From Ichthyosporea sp. XGB-2017a (lineage: Eukaryota; Opisthokonta; Ichthyosporea), in assembly GCA_002811675.1 (NCBI GenBank), contig PDIM01000070.1, forward strand, positions 70,196-100,286: a stretch of 30,091 bases of DNA, given 5' to 3'. Below, in pieces: positions 10,800 to 20,886 of the stretch (position 1 is the first letter of the stretch; every line of letters starts with the position of its first letter). The notes below the pieces were generated by a model. It saw nothing but the letters and a program-made list of their open reading frames with translations. It did not search any database and was not told the DNA's origin. The position numbers and the translations under genes are program-made.

Positions 10800-11919
10800 T
10801 ACCAGTTATGGTTTTTTCCCTATACAATCATTCATGAGCCCACATTGATTGCCACTTGCACAAGCCACATGGAGCAGACCAAACCCAAACTCGCGCCAGG
10901 AATAATAGACCAGGAATGATCGAATTAAACAAAAAAAACTATATATAATAAGCAAGTTCAATTTCTTCTTAGGCTTATGTCGCGCCACATCGACTCCAAA
11001 TCTGCAGTACAATGTGCAAGATGCTCAGTGTCGCCCGCCAGAACCTACTGTATTATTCATATGCACTTGGGAATCTGAGTCTACAGCACTACTGGACAAT
11101 AAACACAACATGGCAGTGGCTATCCGCGGGGCGCGGGGTATTGTTATTTGTTGCTCCTTGCAGGCTGCAGCTTGTTGTTGCATGCTGCAGGGCGCCCAGC
11201 AGCCAGCAGGGGCATACCTTAATTATAAGGTGCAGGGTTAGAGATGGGGGCTTATACATAGCAGCTCGGGGAGACGAGGGAGTGTGATCGATTCATGAAG
11301 GGGGGGATCCCAACCCCCAGCAGCTACTTTATACCGATTACCGACTATACAGCGAGGAACTATACAGTCAAACGCTAATATAATAAAATATTCGGTAAAC
11401 AAACGCTAATATTCACACTAAAAATAGAAGCGGCGAGGGGGGAGGGCCGAGGGGACAGGGGACTACAATCTACTAGAGCCATTTTGCCCATTATTTCTAT
11501 AAATCCTCGTTCTATGCATGTGGGCGTTCAACATAGTACATAGTCAGTAGCCTCGGTCAGTAGAGTGGCGCGCGGGCGCACAAATGCACATATGATCAAT
11601 CATCATGAACATAAACGGGCGCAGCAGCTGGCTCCATGGCCAGGCTGCAGGCTTTTTCATTTTTCATTAAATTTTGCGGTAAGCGGTTATCGCTAGTTTA
11701 TCTACGTCACCCTACAAAGACGGGCTGCAGCTTTATAATGTAATCCATTTGTGCAGTGTTGTATTTACACCGTAAAGAAAACGAATCTTTGAACGAATCC
11801 TCGAAACGAATAGTGGCTCTAGCAGACTATTACATTTGATGTGCCCACTATTAGAAGAGAACTTGTTACTGTTTTGTGTATATATACTCATTGGAATAGA
11901 TTTGCAATTATAACCGAAC
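10800..11919. promoter_or_regulatory. Divergent upstream region of TAO kinase and cortactin
   Basis: About 1.1 kb between two outward-facing starts. It contains the 16-bp TATA block at 10937-10952 (minus-strand orientation towards TAO kinase), two GGCTGCAGCTT copies near 11163 and 11724, CAGCTG at 11625-11630, and TATATATA at 11879-11886 just before cortactin. Overlapping + strand ORFs near 11012-11287 have no domain and look like chance in a GC-richer patch. Confidence 0.55.
10937..10952 (-). promoter_or_regulatory. TATA block of TAO kinase (copy 1 of a 16-bp repeat)
   Basis: AACTATATATAATAAG on the + strand, so CTTATTATATATAGTT towards TAO kinase, 138 bp before its ATG. An identical 16-mer lies at 14918-14933, in the same orientation relative to the bHLH gene. 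Confidence 0.5.
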
Positions 11920-13121
11920 ATGTGGAAATCGACGGCAGGGCATACCGTAAATGTGGCTTCGAACGACGATGACGATTGGGAAACTGATGCTGATTTTGTA
12001 AATGATGTCAGCGAAAAGGAACAAAGATGGGGGGCAAAAACTGTTGAGGGATCTATTGATACCCATGAATCTGTTGATTTGCTTAAACTTCGAAAAGATG
12101 TTGTCAATGAACATGAATCTTCAGTTCAACAGGAATATGCTAAAAAGTAAGTGCGCTGATAGGCTTGTTGACAGATTTGCGCAATTTCAAAGAGGTGACT
12201 AATGGTTTCTTTTTTTTTTACTGCAATTATAATAATAGACCACAGTTTTCATATGGATATGGTGGAAATTTTGGGGTACAGAAAGACAGAATGGATAAAT
12301 CTGCTGTTGGGCATGATTATGATCACCGCAAGGAAGAAAGCAAGAATGTAAAAAAAAATGCTCCTCCTATGGCGGGGAAATCAGCTTCTGTTAAGGCGAA
12401 ATTTGAATCGTTAAATACGGAGGCACAGGCTACACAGGAAAAGGAAAGAAAAATGCAGGCCGAGAGGGAAATGCAGAGAGCTGAACTTGAAAGAAAATGT
12501 ACGGCCACTCAAAAGCGTGAGGATGAGGAAAGAAGTGCTAAAGAACAAGAAAATGAAAAGCGACGCCAAGATGCACGAAAGCAGCAGGAGGAAGAAGAAC
12601 AACGAGCGCGTGAAGAGGAAGAACAGAGACGCAAAGAAGAAAAGAAGCGCCAAGAAGAAGAAAGAAAGCAACAAGAAAAAGAAAGAAAACAGCGGGAAGA
12701 AGAAGAAAGAAGACAACAACAAGAAGAAGAAAGAAAACAACAACAACAAGAAAGACTGCGCTTGGAAAAGGAGGAACAAGAACGTTTTGAAGAAGAACAG
12801 AGGCGACTGGAACAAGAGGTTGTGGAACCTGCACACGAGGATAAAGCACAAAGTGGGTATGATGCGCAGGAGCCCTATGGAGGCTATGCTGAGTATGGTC
12901 AGGATGAGCAAAGCAATGCATATGGAGAGTATAGTGAAGCTCCACTGCTCACTGCTAGGGCCTTGTATGAGTATGAAGCTGATGGTGATGATGAAATTTC
13001 TTTTAGAGAAGGGGACATGATTTACAATATTGACCAAGTTGATGACGGATGGTGGCAAGGTGAAACCCATGATGGACATTATGGGCTTTTCCCAGCAAAT
13101 TACGTGGAACTGACCGAGTAA
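11920..13121 (+). CDS. CTTN: Cortactin with a single cortactin repeat, 2 exons
   Basis: Actin-binding protein that activates Arp2/3 and stabilises branched actin at the cell cortex. Exon 1 is 11920-12146 and exon 2 is 12239-13121. The 92-bp intron is GTAAGT...TAG in phase 2. The product is 369 aa. Residues 1-45 match the cortactin N-terminus closely: MWK..AGH.V, acidic [16 protein letters not shown] (the DDW that contacts Arp2/3) and [10 protein letters not shown]. One F-actin-binding cortactin repeat follows, about 81-105 ([20 protein letters not shown]). Vertebrate cortactins have about six. Next is roughly 130 residues of E/R/Q/K-rich single helix or coiled coil, a Gly/Tyr-rich linker with YGGYAEYG, and a C-terminal SH3 (about 310-367: [33 protein letters not shown]). 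The nucleotide sequence of the helix is nearly all purine on this strand. AATAAA at 13134-13139. Confidence 0.95.
12147..12238 (+). other. Cortactin intron
   Basis: 92 bp, GTAAGT...AATAATAG with a T-run before the acceptor. Splicing joins AA|A to give [10 protein letters not shown], the correct entry into the cortactin repeat, which confirms both boundaries. Confidence 0.93.
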
Positions 13122-13133
13122 CATTAATCATAA

Positions 13134-13139
13134 AATAAA
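13134..13139 (+). terminator. Polyadenylation signal of cortactin
   Basis: AATAAA 12 bases after the cortactin stop codon. Confidence 0.6.
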
Positions 13140-13189
13140 CGCTTCTGAGGCCTGAGAGCTGTTTTTGTTTAAGAGAAACATGTATTTGA

Positions 13190-13195
13190 TTTATT
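13190..13195 (-). terminator. Candidate polyadenylation signal of the bHLH gene
   Basis: TTTATT on +, hence AATAAA on the minus strand, between cortactin and the last visible bHLH exon. If used, the final bHLH exon lies between about 13200 and 13620. Confidence 0.35.
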
Positions 13196-13620
13196 GTTCC
13201 CAGTGCTTTTCGCTGTGCATATCCCGTGATGCCTTCAAGGCCATTAATTCATTGGCATGAGTTCCTCATACTTCTGAACAAGTTAAGTGACGTGTGTGTG
13301 CTTCTTTTAAATGCTATATTTAGACTACTTCAGAGACTGTGCTTCTTTGTTCACAATGATATATTTTTTTTCTTGTCTTCGTTTTTGTCTTTTGTTTTTT
13401 TTTTTTGTTTTTCTCTCTCTTTCTGTCTTTTGCAATTGTTGCTTTTCCCTTGCTCTTTGGTGTTGTTGAATTTATATACCCACACCACCATATATACAAT
13501 CTAAAATACAATCTAAAAATTACATATTCCCAAACTCTGTTCTGCTTTTTTCACAAATTATGATGGATGTGTTTAGATACAATGTATGGAAGATATGTCA
13601 AAGATATACAGTAAACATAC

Positions 13621-14611
13621 CTTTCAGACAGTTGCTGATTCTGTTCAAGCTCTTTAATTCTCTTTTGAAGTTGATATATATACTCAGAAGTATTTCGCAA
13701 AAGTAAAACCTTTGATGTAAGTGCGGCCAAATAACAAAAAATTAAAGCATAAATGCCAAAAGTTAGAGCGAATTACACACCACTTGACGGAGTCTCTCCA
13801 ATTTTGGTATATGTACCTTGCTTGGGTTTACTTCTCCCATATCTGGAAGAATTTTCTTCAGCATCTCAAAACCGTCATTGATATCCTTCACGCGCTTTCG
13901 CTCTCGTGCGTTGGCACTTCTTCTGCGAGCAAGTATTCGAGCAGGCATAGCAGAAGGAGTGGAAGAACCACTAACATTAGCAGTCGTCGGTTGAGTAACT
14001 GTGCTTGCAATAGATCTACAGGGATAAGGAAGGCAAGAAAAACATTAGAGTGAGAGAAAAGATAAAAAATCTAACCCCATTGAGTAAAGATAAAACAAAG
14101 TGAGCAAGATCTTACCCAGCCGGTGTTGATGCTGCTGTGTGCATAGCGGACTCATGAGCTACACAAAGAGTTTTGGTGTGTGGGTTAGTACGGATTCAAA
14201 ACTGCGTTCTTTCACTAGTCTCAATGTTCACTTACTCAGTACTTCGTTAGCCGAGCTTGCAGACTTAGGACGCCTTCCCCTTTTTTTGCGAGGAGGCTTT
14301 AATAGCTTGTCGGTGGCAGACTCTTCGGGTGCTACCTTCCGCTTCTCCAACTTGGCCTTTGAGCTGTGGATCGGAGAAGGTTCTTTCTTGATTTCTTTGC
14401 CAAACTCTTGGCCCTCACGTACATCAAGAGCGGGACTATCACCAGGTTTTTCATTTTCAAGCTTTGGAGTCATTTGCTCGAGCAGAAATTGAACATCAAT
14501 CTTACTCGGAGAGGCGTTCCAACCAAGCCTGGTATTGAAAGACTCGATATTTTCAAAACAGCCACCTAGATCATCAAAATTAACCTGGAAGGAATCTTCA
14601 GGCAACATCAT
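13621..14611 (-). CDS. bHLH-leucine zipper transcription factor, AP-4-like, at least 4 exons (3' end unresolved)
   Basis: DNA-binding regulator expected in the nucleus as a dimer on E-boxes. Exons read on the minus strand: 14236-14611, 14116-14158 (43 bp), 13817-14015 and 13621-13709; the joins keep frame through phases 1, 2 and 0. The N-terminal part is acidic, then Lys/Pro-rich with an AT-hook-like PRKKRGRRPK and IKKEPSP (a sumoylation-type motif). Basic region and helix 1: RRRSANARERKRVKDINDGFEMLKK. A short loop (GEVNPSK) is split by an intron. Helix 2 runs into a zipper: VLLLRNTSEYIYQLQKRIKE, then LEQNQQL. The order and the run of helix 2 into a zipper resemble AP-4 (TFAP4). Exon 4 ends at a GTATGT donor in phase 2; the next exon lies below 13620 and I could not fix it. 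Start taken as the first ATG after an in-frame stop; an upstream coding exon ending at the AG near 14642 is possible. Confidence 0.85.
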
Positions 14612-15849
14612 ATTTTCTAGCAATTCATCAAGCTTGATAGCTATTTACAATTAAGGTATCGTTCTAAAAGGGAACGCCAAAGTCAGAAGAGTATCTATCT
14701 ATTGCGAATCTCTCCTCCAAATAAACCTCTCTGTGACAGGATGGAACAAACAATGATTCTGGCTGCACTTCTATTTACGGGCCTTTGATATCCAGTACCC
14801 CCCGCTAGACTCATTCATGTATATTTCCTTCACAGTCCACCGACTGCTATAACATAATTGTGCCACTGTACATTGAGTTATTTTTCTCCGTTACCTGGAA
14901 AAGAATTATGGCTGGCCAACTATATATAATAAGGGCGCGCGAGCTGTGTACATTGATTATATTTACATGCAATTCTGTGAACCATAAACACAATGTACAA
15001 AAAAGGAATATTTTCGGGATCCAGGCAACCCTTCCCTCCCCTCCGTTGATTTAGCGGTGCAGACGGTCCCTACTCGAGCAAGCAAAAGGATGACACGTGT
15101 GGTCCAATGGAAGTGGTTATGCTTCATATTGTGTTTTGCTTCACCTTACCATGAGGTGTACATGTGGATTGGGAATTAATGGCTTTTTGGAGCGGATAAA
15201 TCTAAAGCCCTAGCTCCTAATTACTTTCTCGAATATAAGGTCTCCTCACAACCCTGGGCGATAATATTATAAATTACAGGAATGAAATCGAATTGTAATG
15301 AAATGAGAATTTCCAAAAGAAAACTATCCATCAACATGGCTTTGTTTGTGGTTTTTCCCGTTTTATAAACTTATGAAGTTCTATATATATACTTGTAAAC
15401 ACAAGCGAATTTTATTGTCAACTATGCAATAATTAATATTTTATAACTTGCCAAGAAGGGAAAATATTGTTTTTGCCAGAACTTATGTTAGACCCCCTTT
15501 ATAATTAGAACTCGTAAAAATTCTCCGGTCCAATTGAAACAACCTTGAATAAATTGTATGAATTATAATTACTCCTCGATAATTACTGTACATTGAATTG
15601 CTCATGAAGGAAATGACATAGGCAGTATATTCTGCCACGAATATATATTATCGATGGTGCTTCAAACTTCAAAAGCATGGAATATAGAGAGAATTACTTA
15701 TTTCACATGGAAGCTTTTCCTAACTTTTTTAACATTTTATAGCCTTTTCATCCGCAAAAGAAGAAAAAATAAACAGAATTAACACTATACAATCTGAAAA
15801 ATCCTCTGTTCTGGTTCACACTACATTATGCCTCTTAAAGGAGCGCAGC
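14612..15849. other. Intergenic: bHLH upstream region and 3' side of the AAA ATPase
   Basis: About 1.2 kb, A/T-rich towards the right. It holds the second copy of the 16-bp TATA block (14918-14933), followed directly by a GC patch (GGGCGCGCGAG). From about 15200 to 15830 the sequence is A/T-rich with no ORF, RNA gene or repeat that I can support. Confidence 0.5.
14918..14933 (-). promoter_or_regulatory. TATA block of the bHLH gene (copy 2 of a 16-bp repeat)
   Basis: AACTATATATAATAAG, identical to 10937-10952, 307 bp before the assumed bHLH start codon and in the same orientation relative to the gene. Confidence 0.45.
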
Positions 15850-17733
15850 TCATTGGTCTCTGCGGGCGCGGTATTCTTCAAAGCTTCTAACCATCGCCGC
15901 GCTTACTGACGCTGTTGTTTCAGACAGGGCTTTTCGAATATCATTTATGCCAATTGCTGAAGAAGATGCTCCATCAGTCTCTTGCTCTTGTCGAAAAGAC
16001 GCATTGATTTCACTCTTGCGCAGTAAGCTGCTAAGATCAGCCCCGGTAAATCCTTTGCACTTTGTAGCTATTTCTTGAAGGTCAACATCTTCATCCAGTC
16101 TAAGGTTTTTACATAGAACACTTAGAATACAAAAACGGTCATCCTTATCAGGAGGACCAACGTAGATGTGTGTTTCAATTCGTCTACATTCACAAGAAAG
16201 AATATATAATCAATAAGGTTGGGAAAAGACTTCCTACACTATTGGGTAATCAGGTAGAATCAAAACAATAAATTAAGCCACTTACCCTGACCTCAAAAGA
16301 CTTTTTTCCAGCACCCATGGAAGATTCGTATTTGCAAGAATGGCAACACCACTCACATTCTTAATCTCGTCCAACTCTTGCATTAGAAGGGATACAAGTT
16401 GCTGAGTACTTCCGGATTCCCTGTTACTAAAAAGGGCTTCCACTTCATCAAAAAAAAGAATACAGGGGGCTATTTCTTTTGCTCTTGAAAACATGCTCGT
16501 AAGAATCTTTTCCGATTCTCCTATTTCTCCTCTAAGAATGTCAGGCAGAGCAACAGACAGAAAATTGGCATCGCATTCTGAGGCAACGGCCTGGGCTAGC
16601 AAAGTTTTACCAGTACCTGGAGGGCCATAAAGCATGATGCCGCTGGGAGAAGAAATGCCCAACTCTTCTAGATACTGAGAATTTCTAAAGCACCAGTATA
16701 TAGCTTCTTTCACTTCCTTTTTCTCCCGTTTCAAGCCCCCTAATGCGTCCCATGAGACACATAGCTTTGAGCTAAGTTCTTCTACGGATGATGTCGCTCC
16801 CCTCAACTCTGCTATCGTCTTCTTGGCCCTAGATGAATTAAGTACCCCGTCTCTCTCTTCCTCTTCAACTATCGACAAATAATGAGTCAATTCCCCAAAT
16901 GTAAAACCCCTTGTCTCCAAAAGCATACGCTCCATTGGCATATACTTGACAATTCTAAATTTTTCTCTTTTCATATCATCATCAGGTATTTGCATTTCTA
17001 CCACAGACAACACCGTCTCCAAAATCATCCTATTGACATTGGATAGTCTGCATGTAGTCATTACGGTAAGTATCCCCCCGCCAGCTACCGATTCAAGAAA
17101 ACCTTTGAGCATTAGTATTGCCCGTTTAGCATTTATAAAATGATGCTCAAAGTTATCAATATCTTCAAAAAGAAATATACAAGGAGAAAGGGCCTGAGCA
17201 AGCTTTAGATATTCTTTCAGGGATTCTTCTGCATCATTAACGGTAATTACATACAGCAGCCAGGGTTTGAACAACAGCACAGGTAATCCACACTTTTTCG
17301 CTAGAGCATAAACCGAAGTACTCTTGCCACTTCCATTTCTACCATGCAAAATCACCGAGCTATTCAACTGGCTGCGTCTACCCCCATCCAATACGATATC
17401 AAGAGTTGTTTCCAGTCGCTCTGGGAACCAAGTCTGGTGACTGACGAAGTCTACCCTTTCAGGAAGCATATCTTCACAAGAAAGAAGAACTACGGAGGTA
17501 TTGGCTACTACTTTCCTCCTCGTTTGTTTATCACCACCCCCGTAACAACAGCAAGCGAACTGATCAACGCCTCCACGCTTTGAAGATACGTTGAAGATTT
17601 CCCCATCCTTTATCCATGCCATACTTTCCAGTTTCCTACGTATCAGTTGTAATGGCACTCTGCATTCTGTCTTTGGATTGGAGCCATTTTGGTGCGCTAC
17701 ATACACCAGTACCGTTTTCCATTGCATTAACAT
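15850..17733 (-). CDS. Type II double-AAA ATPase, PEX6/PEX1-like, 2 exons
   Basis: Probable AAA+ unfoldase; the best resemblance is to peroxisomal PEX6/PEX1, which recycle the import receptor PEX5. Exon 1 is 16286-17733 and exon 2 is 15850-16183. The 102-bp intron (GTAAGT...TAG, phase 2) joins LLRSG to GRIETHIYVGPPD, rebuilding an arginine-finger region. The product is 593 aa. D1: Walker A GRNGSGKS (131-138), but Walker B reads IFLFED, not DE, as expected of the weak D1 of PEX1/PEX6. D2: WDALGGL, Walker A GPPGTGKT (370-377), AQAVASECDANFLSV (PEX6-like), Walker B ILFFDE (425-430). C-terminal lid: DVDLQEIATKCKGFTGADL. Full PEX1/PEX6 are about 1000 aa; here only about 100 residues precede D1, so the substrate-adaptor N domains are missing or sit in an unseen exon. 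AFG2/SPATA5 or NVL are alternatives. Confidence 0.75.
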
Positions 17734-18251
17734 TGCTATTCTAATCCACCCAAGGCGCTTTAATGCTCTCCATTCTCTTCTTTAACTTCTTTTCCTTCTC
17801 TCTGCAGCACGTCACCAGTCTCATGGTCCTTCACATCTGGAGCATAGGGTGCCAGTACATTAATCTCTCTCTCTCCTCCACCCCTTGCCTTCCTCAGCAC
17901 CCTCCAGTCTCCCACGTCCTCCTGCTTCCAAGGAGCCCCTTGTCCTGCATGGATGATCGATAACTATTCCCGTTCTAGGGTTATGCACTGCAGTGGGGGA
18001 GGGGGCTATCAGCTGATATCATCAGGCTGGTGGCATCGTCATGGTGTTGTTGTGTCTTGGAAAAAGGCATCAAGCAGTCTGTAATAATAACTGTACCAAG
18101 GTCCCTCCCCCCCCCCCTCTTCTTGTATCTGTCTCTCTCATTGACTCCCGAGTCCTGTGCTCTCCGTGGTACATCTCTTCCTCACTGCAACCCCATTGCC
18201 TACTCGCTGCCACACTGATAAGATCACCCTCGCACCTGGTGGACATTTACC
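17734..18251. promoter_or_regulatory. Divergent promoter region of the AAA ATPase and the dynamin-like GTPase
   Basis: 518 bp between outward-facing starts. It is rich in pyrimidine tracts on the + strand (CTCTCTC near 17868, a C-run near 18104-18117) and contains TATCAGCTGATA at 18007-18018. No TATA-like box seen. Short + strand ORFs here have low-complexity Ser/Leu/Pro translations and no domain. Confidence 0.6.
18007..18018. promoter_or_regulatory. Perfect 12-bp palindrome with AP-4-type E-box (second copy)
   Basis: TATCAGCTGATA, identical to 3649-3660 and likewise located between two divergent genes. Confidence 0.55.
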
Positions 18252-20633
18252 ATGCTTGCACTGTCAAGGAGATTGGCCTCAAGCTGTGTGAAATACACAG
18301 CACCCCCCTGCGCAATTCGTACATATTCAGCTAATGCCACAGTCGCTGAAAATGTAGTCAGGCCAACAGCGAATCTATCTACTACAGTTTCTAATTTGCG
18401 GCAGTTGCTGATAGAAGTGAGGGGAAGCTTGTGCAATTTGAGAAGCTCGAAAAGGTGGCGGTCAGTTATTGACAAATCGCTTAATGAACTCTCGCAAGAG
18501 CAAGTTCCAGAATCTATATTGAAAATTGCTGTGGTTGGGGAGATTAACACTGGCAAAACAGGGGTTATCAATCTTTTACTCAATAGTAATACAAGTTCGG
18601 GAGTTTCGAAGGCCAACTTCAATCCACCTTTGGATGAAACAGTTCTGAAGGGGGAATATTTATATCAAAAGGTTGTTTCTGGTGACCAAAGAAAAGCTTC
18701 TGGCTCCGGGGATGAGCTTATTGTTGAGTATCCCTCTGACTGGCTTCTGTCCCGAAAGGTACAGTTTATCGAAGTGAGTGGGATTAGTAATTTTATTGAA
18801 AATCAAAAGCTATTAGACGAAGTCGTTCATTTTGTCCAACATGAGTGTGATGTGGTACTTTTTGTAACTGATTCCCGAAGGCAACTTACTCAGAGCTCTG
18901 AAAGACGCCTTTTAAAAGCTATTTCTAATGGACAAAAGTCAAATATTGTTTTTCTTTTGAATGGGGTAGAGGAATTCCACAGAGCAGATGAAGATCAGGC
19001 GAAGTTTCCTGGAACTAGCTTGGAAATAGCGACAAAAAATGTAAAGACGTATATCAAGAATGAGGTACAGGAAGACTCAGTTCCCTTTTTTCCTTTATCA
19101 ACCCAAATAGGTTCAAAGGCTATCAATGTTGGAAATTCGGGAATGTGGGAAAAGAGTGGTCTTGGAGAGCTAAAGTCGTTTTTAACAAGTCACTTAGACC
19201 CACATGGAAGAACTCAGTACAAGCTTATGACACACGTAGTGAATGGCCAGATGTCATGCAGGTAAGACGATTTGTCTTAATTGAAATGTTTAATGTATTT
19301 TCTAAAGTATTATTTTTTTTCTTTCTAAAACCGCCTTGCAATACCTAGCGAGCTTTCCAGAAGCCTTGATGAGCGTTTGCGGCTAATAGGAGTTTGTCAA
19401 CAGCAATTGCTACAGTTAGACTCTTCCGTTAGAGCTCATGAATCCTCTCTGTTAGACAATTTCCTGAATGATGATCTTGAACTTCTGGATGAACTATTTA
19501 TGGACATGAAAGCTAATGCTTCTTTCTATATGGCAAACCTTGCGTATTTGGATGACAGGAGCTGGGCGCGGAGTGTAGCTCATTCTAGTGTAATCAATGA
19601 GGCCCAAGCAGGCTGGCTGATGTCGACGCTCCCTCTATACTGGAAAATCGGTAACTTAGATATAACGGATGGTTTGATGAGAACATTGGGGAGGGAGTTT
19701 TTACGCGAAGCGGAATATAAGGTAGGTTATATGAAGTAGCACTGGAGCTGGGTTAGCTATTTTTCCATCTATAGAACTGGGAAATATTAAAGGGCTTCTA
19801 CAGATGATATATCTCATAGGAAAATTGGAAGAAGGTGTCAAGAATCATGTTTGTGAGGTCAGTGATGTATTTAACAGAATCGGCAAGGAAGAAAAGTTTC
19901 TCAACTATGAAGTCACTTACCAAGCTGCCAGGGAAATTTCGCTAATGAAAAATGACCTTCGAAGGCAGTATCACATTCCTACCTTACCCATAAGGGACAT
20001 TAAAGAAGAAAGCAATGTGTATCTTCGCGCTGATACAACTATGCCTATACGACCCGTAACTTCGGGTCTTTTCCCTAATATAATGCGTAGTGACCCTTTT
20101 CGTTTGTCCAACAAAATCTGGGAACATCAAGTAAGTGTATTTTTAGTCTCAGCATATCTTTATATAAAGAAATATACTGACATGTAACTCACACCATTGT
20201 TTCCTTCTAGACTGCGTTTAATGTGTATGAGCAGTGTCTAAGGGCGGAGAAGTATCTCAAAAGAGGGGTTTCGCAGAGTATTGCATTGCAGTCAATTGCT
20301 GTTGGAGTTGCAGCAGGACTAAATTTGATGGATTTTCCCGGCATGTTTGTGGTGGGGTCTTTCTTTTCTTTGTCTTCTGTGTCATTCGGTTTGTTAAAAT
20401 ATAAGCATATGAATGCCAGTTCTAAGTTGATTCATAATGCAAATACCCTCCAGAAGAAGTTGAAAACAGACCTGAAGGACATACTCCATGATGAAGTTAC
20501 TGGTAACCTCTTTCGACCCCTGAAAGAAAGTATATCCAAAGGGAATAGAATCTTATCCGATAAAATGGACTGGATAGCAGAACACAAAGGGAGACTAAAA
20601 GAGCTTGAGGATGAATTTAAGCGTCTCCGTTAA
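18252..20633 (+). CDS. Mitochondrial dynamin-like GTPase (FZL/BDLP-like), 4 exons
   Basis: Probable membrane-remodelling GTPase of the dynamin superfamily. Exons: 18252-19261, 19349-19721, 19804-20130 and 20211-20633; introns of 87, 82 and 80 bp are GT...AG in phases 2, 0 and 0. The product is 710 aa. The N-terminus (MLALSRRLASSCVKYTAPP, then AIRTYSA) looks like a mitochondrial presequence. G1 is GEINTGKT at 96-103. The G3 position reads EVSG rather than DTPG, and the G4 position (LLNGVEEF) lacks the (N/T)KxD pattern, so nucleotide specificity may be altered. Long helical middle. Near residues 590-635 is a paired hydrophobic stretch (IAVGVAAGLNLM, then GMFVVGSFFSLSSVSFGLL), like the membrane paddle of bacterial dynamin-like proteins, FZL and mitofusins. 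A charged coiled-coil tail follows. A presequence argues against a mitofusin of the outer membrane. Orthology uncertain. Confidence 0.75.
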
Positions 20634-20689
20634 AATTACTAAAATTGGACTATCCTAGTCCTTGTCGAAGTCCCGCGCACTCGCCTGTA

Positions 20690-20695
20690 AATAAA
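20690..20695 (+). terminator. Polyadenylation signal of the dynamin-like GTPase gene
   Basis: AATAAA 57 bases after the stop codon. Confidence 0.5.
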
Positions 20696-20827
20696 CATAG
20701 ATATATAATTATACGATCAATAAGCATGAATTGCAAATGGCATGTCCGTCTCAGTTTCATTGTGAGGAACCAGTGGTGATCGTACGACTCATTGTCTACT
20801 GTGAACCAAGGAAATTCGAAATAATAA

Positions 20828-20846
20828 GTGTCTATAAGATAGACAC
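20828..20846. repeat. Perfect 8-bp inverted repeat, 3-base loop
   Basis: GTGTCTAT-AAG-ATAGACAC. Short, perfect hairpin about 410 bp before the SMPD4 ATG. Confidence 0.7.
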
Positions 20847-20886
20847 GGGCGCCTTGACTCCTAAGCAATTCACGTGGGATTACACG

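Noticed and set aside
11012..11287. Two overlapping + strand ORFs in the TAOK/cortactin upstream region
   Set aside because: Translations are Cys/Gln/Ala-rich without domain; they follow from the CTGCAG-rich patch.
12411..13124. 237-codon ORF on the minus strand opposite cortactin
   Set aside because: Antisense shadow of the purine-rich GAA/AGA/CAA helix codons; its translation is Leu/Phe/Ser low complexity with no domain.
17763..18334. Several + strand ORFs in and beyond the AAA/GTPase promoter
   Set aside because: Low-complexity pyrimidine-derived peptides; the longest overlaps the GTPase exon in another frame.
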